Shown here: positions 17,175-27,300 of the stretch, in pieces
How the letters are laid out: the number at the start of each line of letters is the position of its first letter
Position numbering within the stretch: the first letter of the stretch is position 1
Assembly (NCBI GenBank): GCA_016197205.1
Contig: JACPWG010000161.1
Location: forward strand, 1-62,529
Direction of reading: 5' to 3'
From: Planctomycetota bacterium
GTDB lineage: Bacteria > Planctomycetota > MHYJ01 > WSZJ01 > JACPWG01
DNA: 62,529 nucleotides
The notes under the pieces: generated by a model
Databases searched by the model: none
Told to the model about the DNA's origin: nothing
The model's input: the letters and a program-made list of their open reading frames with translations, nothing else
Program-made: the position numbers and the translations under genes

Positions 17175-18227
17175 CTACGAGGCCGCTTGCGACATCTGCC
17201 AGCAGATCCACCCGCCGACCGCGCCGAGATTGACGAGCGCGATCGGGAGCAGGACCTTCCAGCACAAACGCATGAGCTGGTCCACGCGATACCTCGGCAG
17301 CGTCCAGCGCAGCCAGAGGAGCACGAAGACCAGGAAACCGCTCTTCAGCAGGAACCAGGCGAGCCCTTCGAACGTCGCCAGGAACTCGGACTTCGCGAAA
17401 AGGAAATGCCCATACGGCGGCAGCCAGCCCCCGAGGAAGAGCGTGGTCGCGATCGCGCTCACGGCGAAGGAGTTCGCGTATTCCGCCATGAAGAAGACCG
17501 AGAAGCGGATGCCGCTGTATTCCGTGTGGTAGCCGGCGACCAGCTCCGAATCCGCCTCGGGGATGTCGAAGGGCGTCCGGTTGATTTCGGAGATCGCCGC
17601 GATGAAATACACGAACGCCATGATGATCGTGAAGGGCGGGTACTTGAAGATGAGCCAGTTCCAGCAGCCGCCCCCGTGCGCGCCCAGCGCGCCTCCCTGG
17701 TACGCCACGATGTCCTGCAGGTTGAGGCTGCCGACCATCATGACCACCGTGATCAGCGTGATGCCGATCGGGATCTCGTAGCTTACGATCTGGGCGGCCG
17801 CGCGCATGGCGCCGAAGAGCGCCCACTTGTTGCCGCTGGACCAGCCGGCCATCAGGATGCCGATGACCACGCTCGACGAGACCGCGATGATGTAGAAGAT
17901 CCCGATGTTCAGGTTCGCCGCGACCAACCCGCCCGCGAACGGGATCGCCGCGAACGCCGCGAACGAGCCCACGAAGACGACGTACGGCGCCAATCGAAAC
18001 AAGATGTTGTCGGCCGCGTCCGGGATGAGGTCCTCTTTCAGGATCAGCTTGATCCCGTCGGCGAGCCAGATCAAGAACCCGCCCGGGCCGCAGTAGGTGG
18101 GGCCGTAGCGATGCTGGATGCGGCCCATGACCTTGCGCTCCAGCCAGGTCGCGACGCCCGCGAAGGTCGCCACGAACCCGAGCAGCACCAGGGTGCCGAG
18201 CATCGAGAAGAGGGTGTGTCGTTCCAT
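17175..18227 (-). CDS. nuoH: NADH-quinone oxidoreductase subunit H
   Basis: NuoH anchors the peripheral arm and forms much of the quinone chamber. The 350-residue protein shows ERKVMGRIQHRYGP, GPGGFLIWLADGIKLILKED, SEINRTPFDIPEADSELVAGYHTEYSG and LRWTLPRYRVDQLM, all highly conserved quinone-site loops. About eight membrane segments are visible. The gene starts 12 nt after nuoC ends. In the usual operon nuoD, E, F and G precede nuoH and nuoI follows it; here none of them is present. Confidence 0.97.
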   Translation of the reverse strand: MERHTLFSMLGTLVLLGFVATFAGVATWLERKVMGRIQHRYGPTYCGPGGFLIWLADGIKLILKEDLIPDAADNILFRLAPYVVFVGSFAAFAAIPFAGGLVAANLNIGIFYIIAVSSSVVIGILMAGWSSGNKWALFGAMRAAAQIVSYEIPIGITLITVVMMVGSLNLQDIVAYQGGALGAHGGGCWNWLIFKYPPFTIIMAFVYFIAAISEINRTPFDIPEADSELVAGYHTEYSGIRFSVFFMAEYANSFAVSAIATTLFLGGWLPPYGHFLFAKSEFLATFEGLAWFLLKSGFLVFVLLWLRWTLPRYRVDQLMRLCWKVLLPIALVNLGAVGGWICWQMSQAAS

Positions 18228-18239
18228 TCCGCGATCCGA

Positions 18240-18710
18240 CTATTCGAGGGTGATGCCCTGGAATTCCTTGGGAAAGACGTAGTCCTTGCGGAGAGGATGT
18301 CCCTCCCACTCGTCCGGGCAGAGGATCCGGCGCAGGTCCGGGTGACCTTCGTACTTGATCCCCATCAGGTCCCACGTCTCGCGCTCGTGCCAGCCCGCCG
18401 CGGGCCACAGCCCCACGAGCGAGGGCACGACGGCATCCGCCCGGGGCACGTCCACGCGCAGCACGAGCCGGTGCTTGTGCACCGAGGAGAGCAGATGGAC
18501 CACCGAGGCGATTTTGTCCCCGTAGTCCACGCCGGCGATGTCAACCAGGAGATCAAAGCGGAACTCGAGGTCGTCCCGCAGGGCCTTGGAGACGTCCAGC
18601 AGCCCTTCGCGGCGAATCGAAAGGCACGGCTCGACCGGGACTTCGAGAAACGTCTCGAGCTTGTCCCCGAACCGGGCTTTCAGCTTTTCGAAAACTTCTT
18701 TCGGCGTCAT
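18240..18710 (-). CDS. nuoC: NADH-quinone oxidoreductase subunit C
   Basis: NuoC is the 30-kDa hydrophilic subunit that binds NuoD in the peripheral arm. The 156-residue protein has the domain's diagnostic block (WHERETWDLMGIKYEGHPDLRRIL, then WEGHPLRKDYVF) and is not fused to NuoD. It starts with ATG at 18710, 52 nt after nuoA, so nuoB is missing from its normal place. Its presence without NuoB or NuoD nearby shows that the cluster is split rather than a group-4-like pump lacking the arm. Confidence 0.95.
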   Translation of the reverse strand: MTPKEVFEKLKARFGDKLETFLEVPVEPCLSIRREGLLDVSKALRDDLEFRFDLLVDIAGVDYGDKIASVVHLLSSVHKHRLVLRVDVPRADAVVPSLVGLWPAAGWHERETWDLMGIKYEGHPDLRRILCPDEWEGHPLRKDYVFPKEFQGITLE

Positions 18711-18762
18711 CCGAGGGTCCTCTTGTCGGCGGCAGCGTGCAAGCGGAAAGCCGCACCCGGGC

Positions 18763-19194
18763 TCAGGGCTTGGGTTCGGCCGCGGGCACGGCGGGAGTCG
18801 CGCGCTCCCCTTCCTGCTTCGAGATCGTCACCCAGCCGAGGTCCCCCTTCTGCCAGACGTAGGCCAGCCCGACCACCAGGATGCCGATGAAAACCATCGC
18901 CTCGGCAAAGACAATCCAGCCCAGCGTCGGGAACAGCTCTTTGTAGACAAGGGCCCAGGGGAAGAGGGCCACGACCTCGACGTCGAAGATGATGAAGATG
19001 AGCGCGACGATGTAGAAACGAATGTTGAACCGGATGTACGAGCTGCCGATGACCTTCTCGCCGCACTCGTACGGGCTGCCCTTGAGCGGGTTGGGGTGGC
19101 GGAGCCGCAGCAGCCAGCCGAGGAAAAGGTTGGCGAAGATGAAGCCGAAGCCGACCAGGATGAAGAAGAGCACGATCGCAAACTGGTCGAGCAT
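18763..19194 (-). CDS. nuoA: NADH-quinone oxidoreductase subunit A
   Basis: NuoA is a three-helix subunit with a loop lining the quinone chamber. The 143-residue protein has NPLKGSPYECGEKVIGSS, with the conserved Cys loop, and RFYIVALIFIIFDVEVVALFPWA, diagnostic of the family. ATG at 19194 (MLDQFAIVLFFILVG) is preceded by GGAGG at 8 nt. A long in-frame upstream extension carries no NuoA features and overlaps the promoter. A charged C-terminal tail of about 25 residues is longer than usual. It is the first gene of the nuo operon. Confidence 0.96.
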   Translation of the reverse strand: MLDQFAIVLFFILVGFGFIFANLFLGWLLRLRHPNPLKGSPYECGEKVIGSSYIRFNIRFYIVALIFIIFDVEVVALFPWALVYKELFPTLGWIVFAEAMVFIGILVVGLAYVWQKGDLGWVTISKQEGERATPAVPAAEPKP

Positions 19195-19245
19195 TCGACA
19201 CGCCTCCGGGCGAGAACGCTTCCTCGGGAGGGAAAGGGAGGGCGG

Positions 19246-19274
19246 AGTATAGCAACGCGATTTTTGCCGTGCAA
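19246..19274 (-). promoter_or_regulatory. Sigma-70-type promoter of the nuoA-N operon
   Basis: On the minus strand, TTGCAC (19274-19269), a 17-nt spacer and TATACT (19251-19246) lie about 52 nt upstream of the nuoA ATG, in a small AT-enriched patch. A transcript would start near 19239 with a leader of about 45 nt carrying the GGAGG ribosome site. Confidence 0.7.
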
Positions 19275-19475
19275 GGAAAAATGGCGGGGCGCCGCGACGG
19301 GAGCGGGCGAGACTCGAGCCGACTCCGTAGCCGCGTGCGCGAAGCGTGGAGCTCCGGGCCCGGCGAGCCGACCGTGCAGGGCAGGGCAGAAGCCCTGCAC
19401 CACAAGACCCGTTCGAAAATCCGCCCCCGGTTGGAAGGCTCCCGACCCTGGGGTGCGGCGTTTCCGCCCTGCCCC

Positions 19476-19645
19476 CTAAGTACCACCCCACAGAATTGGG
19501 TGCCCAATTTCCTCGGCGATATCGGCCGCCTGCTTCGTTGCGCTCGCTCGACGTGGTTCTCCGTTACTACGCCTCGCTCGCGCGCCTCGCGGGCGGCCGA
19601 ACTTGCCTTCGGCTATTGGTCACCGACTTCCGTGGAGCGGTACCA
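19476..19645. repeat. Palindromic repeat element, copy B (inverted relative to copies A and C)
   Basis: The 605-bp gap between nuoA and the glutamyltransferase holds no gene. It contains this element of about 170 bp, reading as the reverse complement of the copies at 6413 and 62432. Its ends are CTAAGTACCACCCC (19476-19489) and ACGGAAGT...GTACC complementary (19628-19645). A second, shorter palindrome with GGTGCAGGGC / GCCCTGCACC arms sits at 19691-19714, and a related GGGCAGAAGCCCTGCACCAC at 19382-19401. The rest of the gap shows nothing recognisable. Confidence 0.75.
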
Positions 19646-19799
19646 AGGCTGCTCGACTGTCCGCACCCCGGTCGTGGGGCTCGCGACCTTGTGGTGCAGG
19701 GCTTCCGCCCTGCACCCGAACGATCCCCCCAGGCATTGGAAGTTCCCCAACTCTTGCCCGAACTTCTCGGGCCGCAGGTCCCCGCTCCGCCTCCCGCCC

Positions 19800-21524
19800 C
19801 TATTCCGTCGCCGCCCCGCCGCGCCCCCGCGGGTCGGAAACCGCCGTCGCGGTCCGCCCGCGCACCTCCACCGCCTGCACATCCCCGAGCGAGCGCCGCT
19901 TCACGTCGTACCACTTCGCGAGCGCGTCGACCTGCATGGCCTCCTCCGCCGAGAGCAGGTCGCGCCCGCCCTCGGGCGGTGGCCACTGATGATGGAAGCG
20001 GGGCGCCGCCACCGCCGCCGCCAGTTCCAGCCCGTGGTCGAGCCGGTTCGCGATCACCTGGAAGACCGTCGTGATGATCGTCGGTCCTCCCGGCGAGCCG
20101 AGAACGAGCTGGAGCCGGCCTTCGGGCGAGTAGACGAAGGTCGGCGACATGGACGAGAGCGGCCGCTTCCCCGCCTCGATCCGATTCGCCTCCCCGCCGG
20201 TCACGCCGAACAGGTTCCGCGCGCCGGGCTTGGCGGAGAAATCGTCCATCTCATTATTGAGGAGGAACCCCGCCCCCTCGACGACGATCCCCGAGCCGAA
20301 GGAGTCGTTGAGCGTCGTGGTGTTGGCGACCGCGTTCCCCCACCGGTCCGCCACCGAAAAGTGCGTCGTGTGCATGCGCTCCGGCGCCGGCGGCAGCCGA
20401 CCGGGTCCGATGCTCGCGGGATCGGTCTTGCGGTCAAGGGAGATCTCGCGGACCCGCTCGCGCGCGTACCCCTTGTCGATGAGGCGGGGCACCGGGACGG
20501 GCCAGAAGTCCGGGTCGCCGAGGAAGTGGGAGCGGTCCGCGTACACGCGCTTTTCGATTTCCGCCACGAGGTGCACGTACTCCGGCGTGTCGCGTTTCGG
20601 CAGGGAGAAGGTCTCCGCCATGTTCAGGAGCTGGAGGAGCGCGACGCCCCCGGACGAGGGCGGTGGCATGGAAACCACGCGCCGCCCGCGATAGCTCCCT
20701 TCGATCGGCTTCCGCCATACGGCGCGGTACGCGGCCAGGTCTTCGAGCGTGAGGATGCCGTTCCCGCGCCGCATCTCCGCGATCAGGAGGCGCGCTGTGC
20801 ACCCGCGGTAGAAATCGTCCGGCCCCTCGTCCGCGATCCGACGGAGCGTCGCGGCCAGCTCCGGCTGGGCGAGCGGCTGGCCCGCCGGGACGTGGAAATA
20901 CTTCGCGAAGTTGTTCCGGTTTTCTTTTGCGAACTCCTTCGCGCTCCGCTCGTCGACCACGAACCCTTGCGCCAGCTCGATCGCGGGTGCGAGGAGAACT
21001 TTCCACGGGAGCGAGCCGTACCGGCGATGGGCCTCCCACATGCCGCGCACTGCGCCCGGCACCCCGGCGGCAAGGTGCGTGTCGAGGCTGAGCCCGGGGA
21101 CGACCTGGCCGTGCGGGTCGAGGTAGAGGTCGGGGTGCGCGCGTGCCGGCGCGGCCTCTCGGTAATCGAGCGCAGCGTCGCCGCGTCCTTCGGCATGAAC
21201 GAGCATGAAGCCACCGCCGCCGAGGTTGCCCGCATTCGGGAAGGTCACCGCGAGCGCGAAAAACACGGCGACGGCGGCGTCGACCGCGTTCCCGCCGCGC
21301 CGGAGGATGGCTGCCCCGACCTCCGCCGCGCGCGGTTCCGCGGCGGCGACGCAGCCGCGGTCCAGCAGCGGCTCGCGGCGCGCGAGTCCTCGGACGCAGC
21401 CGGCGCCGGCGAGCACCGTGGCGAGCAGCGGGAGCGCGAGCACGAGAAGAAGCCCGGTCCGGTGGCGGGCTCGGCGCGCACGACGGGCCGGGAGGCGATC
21501 ACCGGTGGGCATCGCTTTTCGCAT
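19800..21524 (-). CDS. ggt: Gamma-glutamyltransferase
   Basis: This secreted or periplasmic Ntn-hydrolase removes gamma-glutamyl groups from glutathione and related peptides and matures by self-cleavage before a threonine. In the 574-residue product a hydrophobic segment (about residues 24-42, ending AGAGC) acts as a signal or possible lipoprotein anchor. The large-subunit start (CVAAAEPRAAEVGAAILRRGG) and GNLGGGGFML are typical. The catalytic nucleophile is the first Thr of TTHFSVAD at about residue 386. Downstream NDSFGSG, NNEMDDFS and PLSSMSPT are the gamma-glutamate-binding loops, including the Ser-Ser pair. ATG at 21524 is chosen for a GAGGAG site about 10 nt upstream; another ATG lies four codons later. 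It stands alone between repeat-rich spacers. Confidence 0.94.
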   Translation of the reverse strand: MRKAMPTGDRLPARRARRARHRTGLLLVLALPLLATVLAGAGCVRGLARREPLLDRGCVAAAEPRAAEVGAAILRRGGNAVDAAVAVFFALAVTFPNAGNLGGGGFMLVHAEGRGDAALDYREAAPARAHPDLYLDPHGQVVPGLSLDTHLAAGVPGAVRGMWEAHRRYGSLPWKVLLAPAIELAQGFVVDERSAKEFAKENRNNFAKYFHVPAGQPLAQPELAATLRRIADEGPDDFYRGCTARLLIAEMRRGNGILTLEDLAAYRAVWRKPIEGSYRGRRVVSMPPPSSGGVALLQLLNMAETFSLPKRDTPEYVHLVAEIEKRVYADRSHFLGDPDFWPVPVPRLIDKGYARERVREISLDRKTDPASIGPGRLPPAPERMHTTHFSVADRWGNAVANTTTLNDSFGSGIVVEGAGFLLNNEMDDFSAKPGARNLFGVTGGEANRIEAGKRPLSSMSPTFVYSPEGRLQLVLGSPGGPTIITTVFQVIANRLDHGLELAAAVAAPRFHHQWPPPEGGRDLLSAEEAMQVDALAKWYDVKRRSLGDVQAVEVRGRTATAVSDPRGRGGAATE

Positions 21525-21704
21525 CGAGCGTCGCTCCTCACAGTGCACTCGGCCATTCCGGCGAAGCAGGGCGGGGATCAACCCTAGGCCACAATCGCAT
21601 GCTTGCGGCTCGTCATTCTGCGCCCCCCCGATCCGCTCTCAGCGGGCCTCGCCCGCCCGCAACGCGACCTGTGCCCCCCTGATCGCGCGACACCGAAGCC
21701 GGGC

Positions 21705-21832
21705 CGGCATGCCGTCGGGGCACGGCGTTGCCGTGCCGGCATGCCGTCGGCGCACGGCGTTGCCGTGCCGGCATGCCGTCGGCGCACGGCGTTGCCGTGC
21801 GCGCATACTGTAGGGGCACGGCGCGGCCGTGC
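21705..21832. repeat. Tandem repeat, four 32-bp units of a palindromic word
   Basis: The 809-bp gap 21525-22333 has no supportable gene. It contains four perfectly spaced 32-bp units beginning at 21705, 21737, 21769 and 21801. Each unit is made of CGGCATGCCG plus GCACGGCGTTGCCGTGC, both palindromic. Units 2 and 3 are identical, unit 1 differs at one base and unit 4 is diverged. A further single GGGCACGGC-GCG-GCCGTGCCC palindrome lies at 22160-22180. The remainder shows nothing recognisable. Confidence 0.8.
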
Positions 21833-22333
21833 CGGCGGAGCGAGCATGGGCGTTCGTCCTCGCACCGCGCCTACGGCATTTCAATGCACCGCGCCACCTC
21901 GCCCCCCCTCACAGCGCCCCCATGGTACGGTCCGCCGGCTTGGCTGTCCACAAGATGGACACGACAGGTCGTTTCGGGCAGCATCGGGAACAGAGCGCCG
22001 AGCTGCAAGGTCGATTTCACGGGGAGCAGGGCCTTCGCGTGACCGCGTCAACGGTCAGTGGAAGCGCACGGGCTCCTTGCGCTTTCCCTCCCCTCGCCGA
22101 GCCCTGTTTCTGGCTACGTTGAATTCCGGGTCGCACTTGGCGAATTGCCGCCTTAGGTAGGGGCACGGCGCGGCCGTGCCCACGAAGCGAAAGCCGGCTG
22201 GCGACCCTCCACGACGGCATCGGCAATTTGCCCCATGCCGGCAGTCGCAGGGCCTCAGCCAAGAAGGAAACCCGGCTTGGCCCCGAAAAGACGCCTGGCG
22301 GGCCGAGGGGCGGCCGGCTCAGGGCGCAAGCGT

Positions 22334-23827
22334 TCACCGCCCCAGCGTCCTGCGAGCCTCGCGGGCGAGGGGGTCCTGCGGGAAGGTGGCGACGGCCTGT
22401 TCGAGCACTCCGCGCGCCTCGGTGGTGCGGCCGGCGTGGTGGAGCGCGAGGCCCCAGCGGTACAGGGCGGTGGCGAGTCGGCCACTGTCGGGGTGCTCCG
22501 AGACCGTGCGTGCGAACGCCTCGGCCGCCTCCGGCCAGCGTCCCGCGGCCTCGTGCAGCTCGCCGAGGTGGACGAGGGCGTCGTCCTCGAAGCCGCAGTC
22601 CTCACCGGCGGCCTCGGCGACCCTCTCGAACGCGGCCCGGGCTTCGTCCGCGCGTCCGAGCGCGCGGAGTGCCTTTCCCTCGAAGAAGAGCGCCGCGCGG
22701 GTGTGGGCTGATCCAGCGTGCGACTCGCGAAACGCGCTTGCAGCGTCGGGCAGGGGCTGGGCGCGATCGACCGCGAAGGGCTCGTCGCCGAGCTTTGCGA
22801 TGCGTCGGTAGTCCGCAAGACCCGGGTCTGCGAGACGATCGAGCGCGGCGCGTGCGTGTACGCGGGCCGCGGCCTGGAACGCGGGCCAGTCCTCGCCCGT
22901 CGCCTCGGCAAGCGCCGCGGTCCACGGCCGGCCACCGAGGATGAGCGCTACGAATCGGCGAACCGCGTCGGCGCCGTGGCGGGTCTCGATGTATTCGAAG
23001 GCGAGGAAATCCTCGGGGTAGTCGCGCAGGCCGTGCGGGCCGTCGAGGCCGTTGATGAGGACGCCGCCGTCATCGAGCGCGTCGCGATGGGCGAGGTAGT
23101 ACCGGACGCGCTCCGGTCCCTGCCCGGCGGTCCAGAGCGCGATCCCCTCGCGGATCCAGGGCGGGAGACGGGCGAAGCCGTCGCCGAGACGCAGGGCAAA
23201 AGCGGCATGTACCGTCTCGTGGAGGATCTCCCTGTCGAGGTTCACCACCCCGGCGACCACGTACTCGGCCATGACGGTGATCACCGCTTGAGGTCGGTCG
23301 TGCTTGCGGTCAAGGCGCATCGCGAAGCGGTCGCCGGTGACGGGGGCCAGTCGTTCCTTCGAGAGGTCGAGCGCATCTCGAAACTCGACCACGATGTCCT
23401 CGGCGCCGGGCGGCTCGATGCCCAGCCGATCTCTGAGGACCTCGACGGCGCGAGAGCGCGCGGCGTCAATGGCGTGGAGTGCGGCGAGGAGCCGGCCGTT
23501 TTCGCGGAAACGGCCGACGTACGGCGCGAGGCCGGAGGGGCGAGCGACGTCCCATGCTTCGGAGGGCGGGTTCGGCTCGGGCGACCCCTGCGAAGCATAG
23601 TTGTGTGGTCCTGCGGGTGCATCGATGGCGCTCGGAGTGGACCCGTTGGGCGGGCTGCTCAACGCGCCGGAGCCGTACACCGCAACGGCACCCACCGCCA
23701 CCACCAGTGCGACGGCCAGCAAACAACGGGGACGCGAGGAGGGCTCCAGGGTTCGCTCGGCAGGCCGACCGAGACTTGGCGGCTTCAAGACCCAAACCTC
23801 ACACCGCTCAATCGCTTTCCGTAACAC
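22334..23827 (-). CDS. Membrane-anchored gluzincin (peptidase MA-like) protein with TPR repeats
   Basis: A 497-residue protein with an N-terminal transmembrane or signal-anchor segment (about residues 36-52, LLAVALVVAVGAVAVYG). A central zinc-peptidase domain carries HETVH at 203-207 with the third ligand Glu in WIREGIALW at about 227, the gluzincin layout of peptidase MA-like proteins. The C-terminal 120 residues are TPR-like helical pairs (ALRALGRADEARAAFERV, AAGRWPEAAEAFARTV, HHAGRTTEARGVLEQAV). The catalytic domain would be extracytoplasmic. Start GTG at 23827 is uncertain; a TTG 14 codons later with TGAGG upstream would keep the anchor. It is a single gene with no operon partners visible. 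Confidence 0.85.
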   Translation of the reverse strand: MLRKAIERCEVWVLKPPSLGRPAERTLEPSSRPRCLLAVALVVAVGAVAVYGSGALSSPPNGSTPSAIDAPAGPHNYASQGSPEPNPPSEAWDVARPSGLAPYVGRFRENGRLLAALHAIDAARSRAVEVLRDRLGIEPPGAEDIVVEFRDALDLSKERLAPVTGDRFAMRLDRKHDRPQAVITVMAEYVVAGVVNLDREILHETVHAAFALRLGDGFARLPPWIREGIALWTAGQGPERVRYYLAHRDALDDGGVLINGLDGPHGLRDYPEDFLAFEYIETRHGADAVRRFVALILGGRPWTAALAEATGEDWPAFQAAARVHARAALDRLADPGLADYRRIAKLGDEPFAVDRAQPLPDAASAFRESHAGSAHTRAALFFEGKALRALGRADEARAAFERVAEAAGEDCGFEDDALVHLGELHEAAGRWPEAAEAFARTVSEHPDSGRLATALYRWGLALHHAGRTTEARGVLEQAVATFPQDPLAREARRTLGR

Positions 23828-24053
23828 CGCGATGCAACGGGACTTGCCAAGCGTCGGACCTGCCGTCCGTCACAAGCCGAACCTGCCCGTGCTTCCGTCT
23901 GCGGGAGTTCTATTTGCGCCTCTGGAGTTGAGTCTCGTGTCCCCGGAATTCGGAGGGGCGTAGCTGCCATGAGCGGTTCTAGAACTGGTCAACTATCTCT
24001 AATCGTCACCTGTCGCACTAGAAATGAGTAGGTATCCCCCGAAGCCCACCGCG

Positions 24054-24374
24054 TCAGTAGCTGCCGAACAGCCAATAATCGAAGAGCGCGAGGTAGGCCG
24101 CGATTGACATGAGCGCCTCAATCGCACCTGTTGTCCTGCCTGTGAGGGTCGTGCAGGAGCTGTATGACCATATCCCGGCAACGAGTGGAATCGCCGGCCC
24201 GAAGAATAACCACCCTTTTGCCTGGCAGCAAAGGAAGGGACCAATCGCTGCAAATGAGCAAGCGGATCGAGGGGCTCCCTCCATCAGGGATAGCACACAG
24301 GCTCCTGCCGCGATCCACAAACCCCCGACAGCAAGGGCTATCCACTGATGGCTTTGGTGCCGACCTGGGGGCAA
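24054..24374 (-). CDS. Small membrane protein downstream of RHS tip (candidate immunity protein)
   Basis: No family is recognised. The frame after the RHS stop encodes 106 residues from a TTG at 24374, preceded by GGAG at 8 nt. The start is tentative; the frame is open further upstream but would overlap the RHS coding end. Three hydrophobic segments are visible (WIALAVGGLWIAAGACVLSL, a GWLFFGPAIPLVAGIW stretch, and ALMSIAAYLALFDYWLF). Base composition is clearly less GC-rich than the surroundings, like the RHS tip itself. The location 22 nt after an RHS gene, same strand, small size and shared composition are what is expected of the immunity gene of a polymorphic toxin, here perhaps against a membrane- or envelope-acting tip. 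This is inference from context only. Confidence 0.45.
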   Translation of the reverse strand: MPPGRHQSHQWIALAVGGLWIAAGACVLSLMEGAPRSACSFAAIGPFLCCQAKGWLFFGPAIPLVAGIWSYSSCTTLTGRTTGAIEALMSIAAYLALFDYWLFGSY

Positions 24375-24396
24375 GCTGTGAACTCCGCGAAGTGGC

Positions 24397-27300
24397 TCAC
24401 CAAGAATACCATGTGCCGAACCCCCTCTCGGCATACCTTCCGAATAATTGTGTAGTAGTTGTTGGTGACCATTCACCGCTCTGCGGGTATCCCTTCTCAT
24501 CAATGCAGCGGGTGAACTCCTTGTGAACATTGAAGCCACTCCAGTCTCCGCGAGAATCCTGACGACCGTCTGGCAGCCTGTCTGGCGTGATGGTTTTCAC
24601 TTCCCAGTAGTTCATAAGGCGTACGTTGATTCCGATGTCAGTTTCCAAGCAGTAGCATGGGCGCTGAACACCGTTTCTGAAGTAGAAGTTGATCTCGGAT
24701 TCGGAGCGCCAATTCTCTCCAACCCTGGGCGCTCCCCACGCGAGGTGAGTATCCAAACCGGTAGGGTCGGTGATCAGGGTGGGCGCGTTATTGCAGTAAG
24801 TGTACACATTCAGGAGCCTGTCGGGACGGCTGCCCAATGGGTCGACACTTGTGAATCTTCCTGATCCAGGATGGTAGGTCCGGGCACGACTATCGTAGGA
24901 TGAGAGTCCACTCTCGTGTTCTCTGCCCGCGAAGAGCCTTTGGGTCAAGAGAGCGCTTTCGCTCGCTAGGACCCATGTCTGGGCCTGTGCATCCCAAGAA
25001 GAGAACATCGGCTTTCCGTACTCTTCGTAGTCATACTTCTCCAAATTTAGCCCGGAAGTCGATGTCGCCAAAATGATGGATCCCAGGCGATCGTTCGATA
25101 ACCAGGACCGCTGCCCGCCCCGGTCCATTGCAAGCACGTCGTCAATGCCGCTCCCGTTCGTGTACGTTGCCACGACGGCGCCCGTCTCGTCCCCCTCTGC
25201 GATGATCCGCTGTTCCTCCTGGAAGACATCCGTCCAGCCGGACGCTACGCCGTCCACGAACTTCACCTTGCGTACCCGTTGCCCCGCGGCGTCGTACAGG
25301 TATCGTGCAACGAGCTTGTTGTCGCTCTTTCGGCGCGCCTCCGCGAGCTGGTTCCGGTAGTTGTACGAGAAGAGAAACGTCCCATCGTCGGTGACGTTGC
25401 CGTTGGCGTCGTGACCGCGCGTGACCGCGTCGATTGTACGATACCGGTCGAGCGCGTCCGCGACGTAGATGCCGTTCACGTGGTTGTATGCGGAAGCAAC
25501 GCCGTCCTCGGTGACCGTCTTCCGGCTGCCCGTGTTGTCGAACGCGTAGACGCGTTCGTGCGCGAAGGTCGGATAGTCGCCGTATTCCTTGTTCGGAGCG
25601 AGGTCCGCGAACGGGACGCCTTCCTTCACTCCCACAAGCTGGGAGTGGCCGTCATAATCGTACACGTCGGCGAGGCCGTCGTGGATCCGGCCGCGATATT
25701 TCGGCAGGCTGTCCGCGTCCCACGCGTAGGCGAAGCCCGCCCGCACGGCGCCGGTGCCGTCCGTGTGTCGCCAGTCGACCGGCCGACCCACCGAATCGCG
25801 CGTGACATTCAGGGTGATCCCGTTCGAGTACGTGCGGCGCGCAATCGCCTGGCCCGCGTAGTCGAACTGCGCGAGGACGGTCGCCCCCTCGCGGATCTTC
25901 CACAGCCGGTTCCGGTCGTCCCAGTCCTGCTCGACCACGCGGCCGCCCGGGTAGGTGATCCGCGTCCGATGACCTGCGGCATCGAAGCCGAAAGTGGTCG
26001 TCTTGTTCGGACCCGGTACGTCCGCGACGACGTAGGTGATCTTGTCGACCTGGTCGAGTGACGTATAGTCGAACTGGGTCTCCCCGGTCTCGCTGGTGAC
26101 CCGCGTCGGAAGATTCAGCGCATTGTAGTCGATTTCTTCGAGGGAAGGCCCAACCACACCCGCTGCCAGGGCGATCACGCGGCGCCGCGGAAGGCCCATG
26201 GCGTTGTACGAGGTGGTGACGATCGTTCCGTTGCGGTCCGTCCTTTGGGTTTGACGGCCGTCCGCGTCGAACTCGACCGCTTCGAAACTCGCGTCCGCGT
26301 ACGTCGTCCGCTTCACCCGCCCCGTCTCGTCCCGCAGGTAGGTGGTCTGGTTTCCCATGCCGTCGGTGAGGACGTGCAGCAGCCCGTCGGCATCGTAGTC
26401 GCTCGTCAGCGTGATCGAAGTTCCGGTCGCCGGCTGGTAGGTGACCGTTCGCTCGTGGCCGAGGCCATCAAACGTCCGCTTGACCTTGTTGCCCTTGGGG
26501 TCGGTGACCTCCACGGCGTGCGACCGCGAGTCGTACTTGACGGTCGTGGTCAAGTTGGCGCCGCCCGCGCCCGGATCGAGCGTGGTCGACGTCGCACGGT
26601 TGTAGGCGTCGAAGACGCGGTCCTCCTTGTAGACCTCGTCCTGGCCCGTGGCGCTGTTGTGCAATGCCCGCTCGACGTGGGTCGCGTTCCCCGCCTCGTC
26701 GAGGGTCAGCGTCTCTTCGTTTCCGGGCGACTGCTTGTCCGTGGTCCGCCACCTGCGCCCGGCGGTGTCGTGGAGGAACATCGTCGGCACGCCTGTCGGC
26801 GGCGTGAGCTTGTTCATACGACCCGCCGCGTCCAGCAGCATCGTCGTGGTCGATTCCCCACCCGCAATCGGCTGCTGGTCGCTGCCCTGGTGCAGGCTCC
26901 GAGTGCGGAAGGCGCGACCTGCTTCGTCGTGGTCGGTCGACACTTGGTGGAGGGTGTCGAGCACCTCGCCGCAGAAGCCCTCCCCATCCTCGTATCCCGC
27001 GACGTACTCGCCGCCGGACACGGGCAAGGAACCGCCTGAGTCGCCGCTCCCGTCTCCGCCCCCGCCGCCAGCACCAAACGCGCCGCCGCCGCCACCCGAG
27101 GCGCCGCCGCCACCAGCACCCGAGGCGCCGCCGCCGAACCCCGGCAGGCCGAACAGCCCACCGCCGAAGTCGCCGCCGCCCAGCAGGTCGCCGAAATTCC
27201 CAAGCAGGTCGCTCCCCGAGCCTCCCGAACTGCCTCCGCCGCCCCCGCCGCCAGATTCGTCCCCGGCATCCCAGAACCAAGCGCCGCTCCCATCGCCACC

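Noticed and set aside
21705..21832. CRISPR array
   Set aside because: Four 32-bp units are contiguous with no unique spacers, and no cas gene is present.
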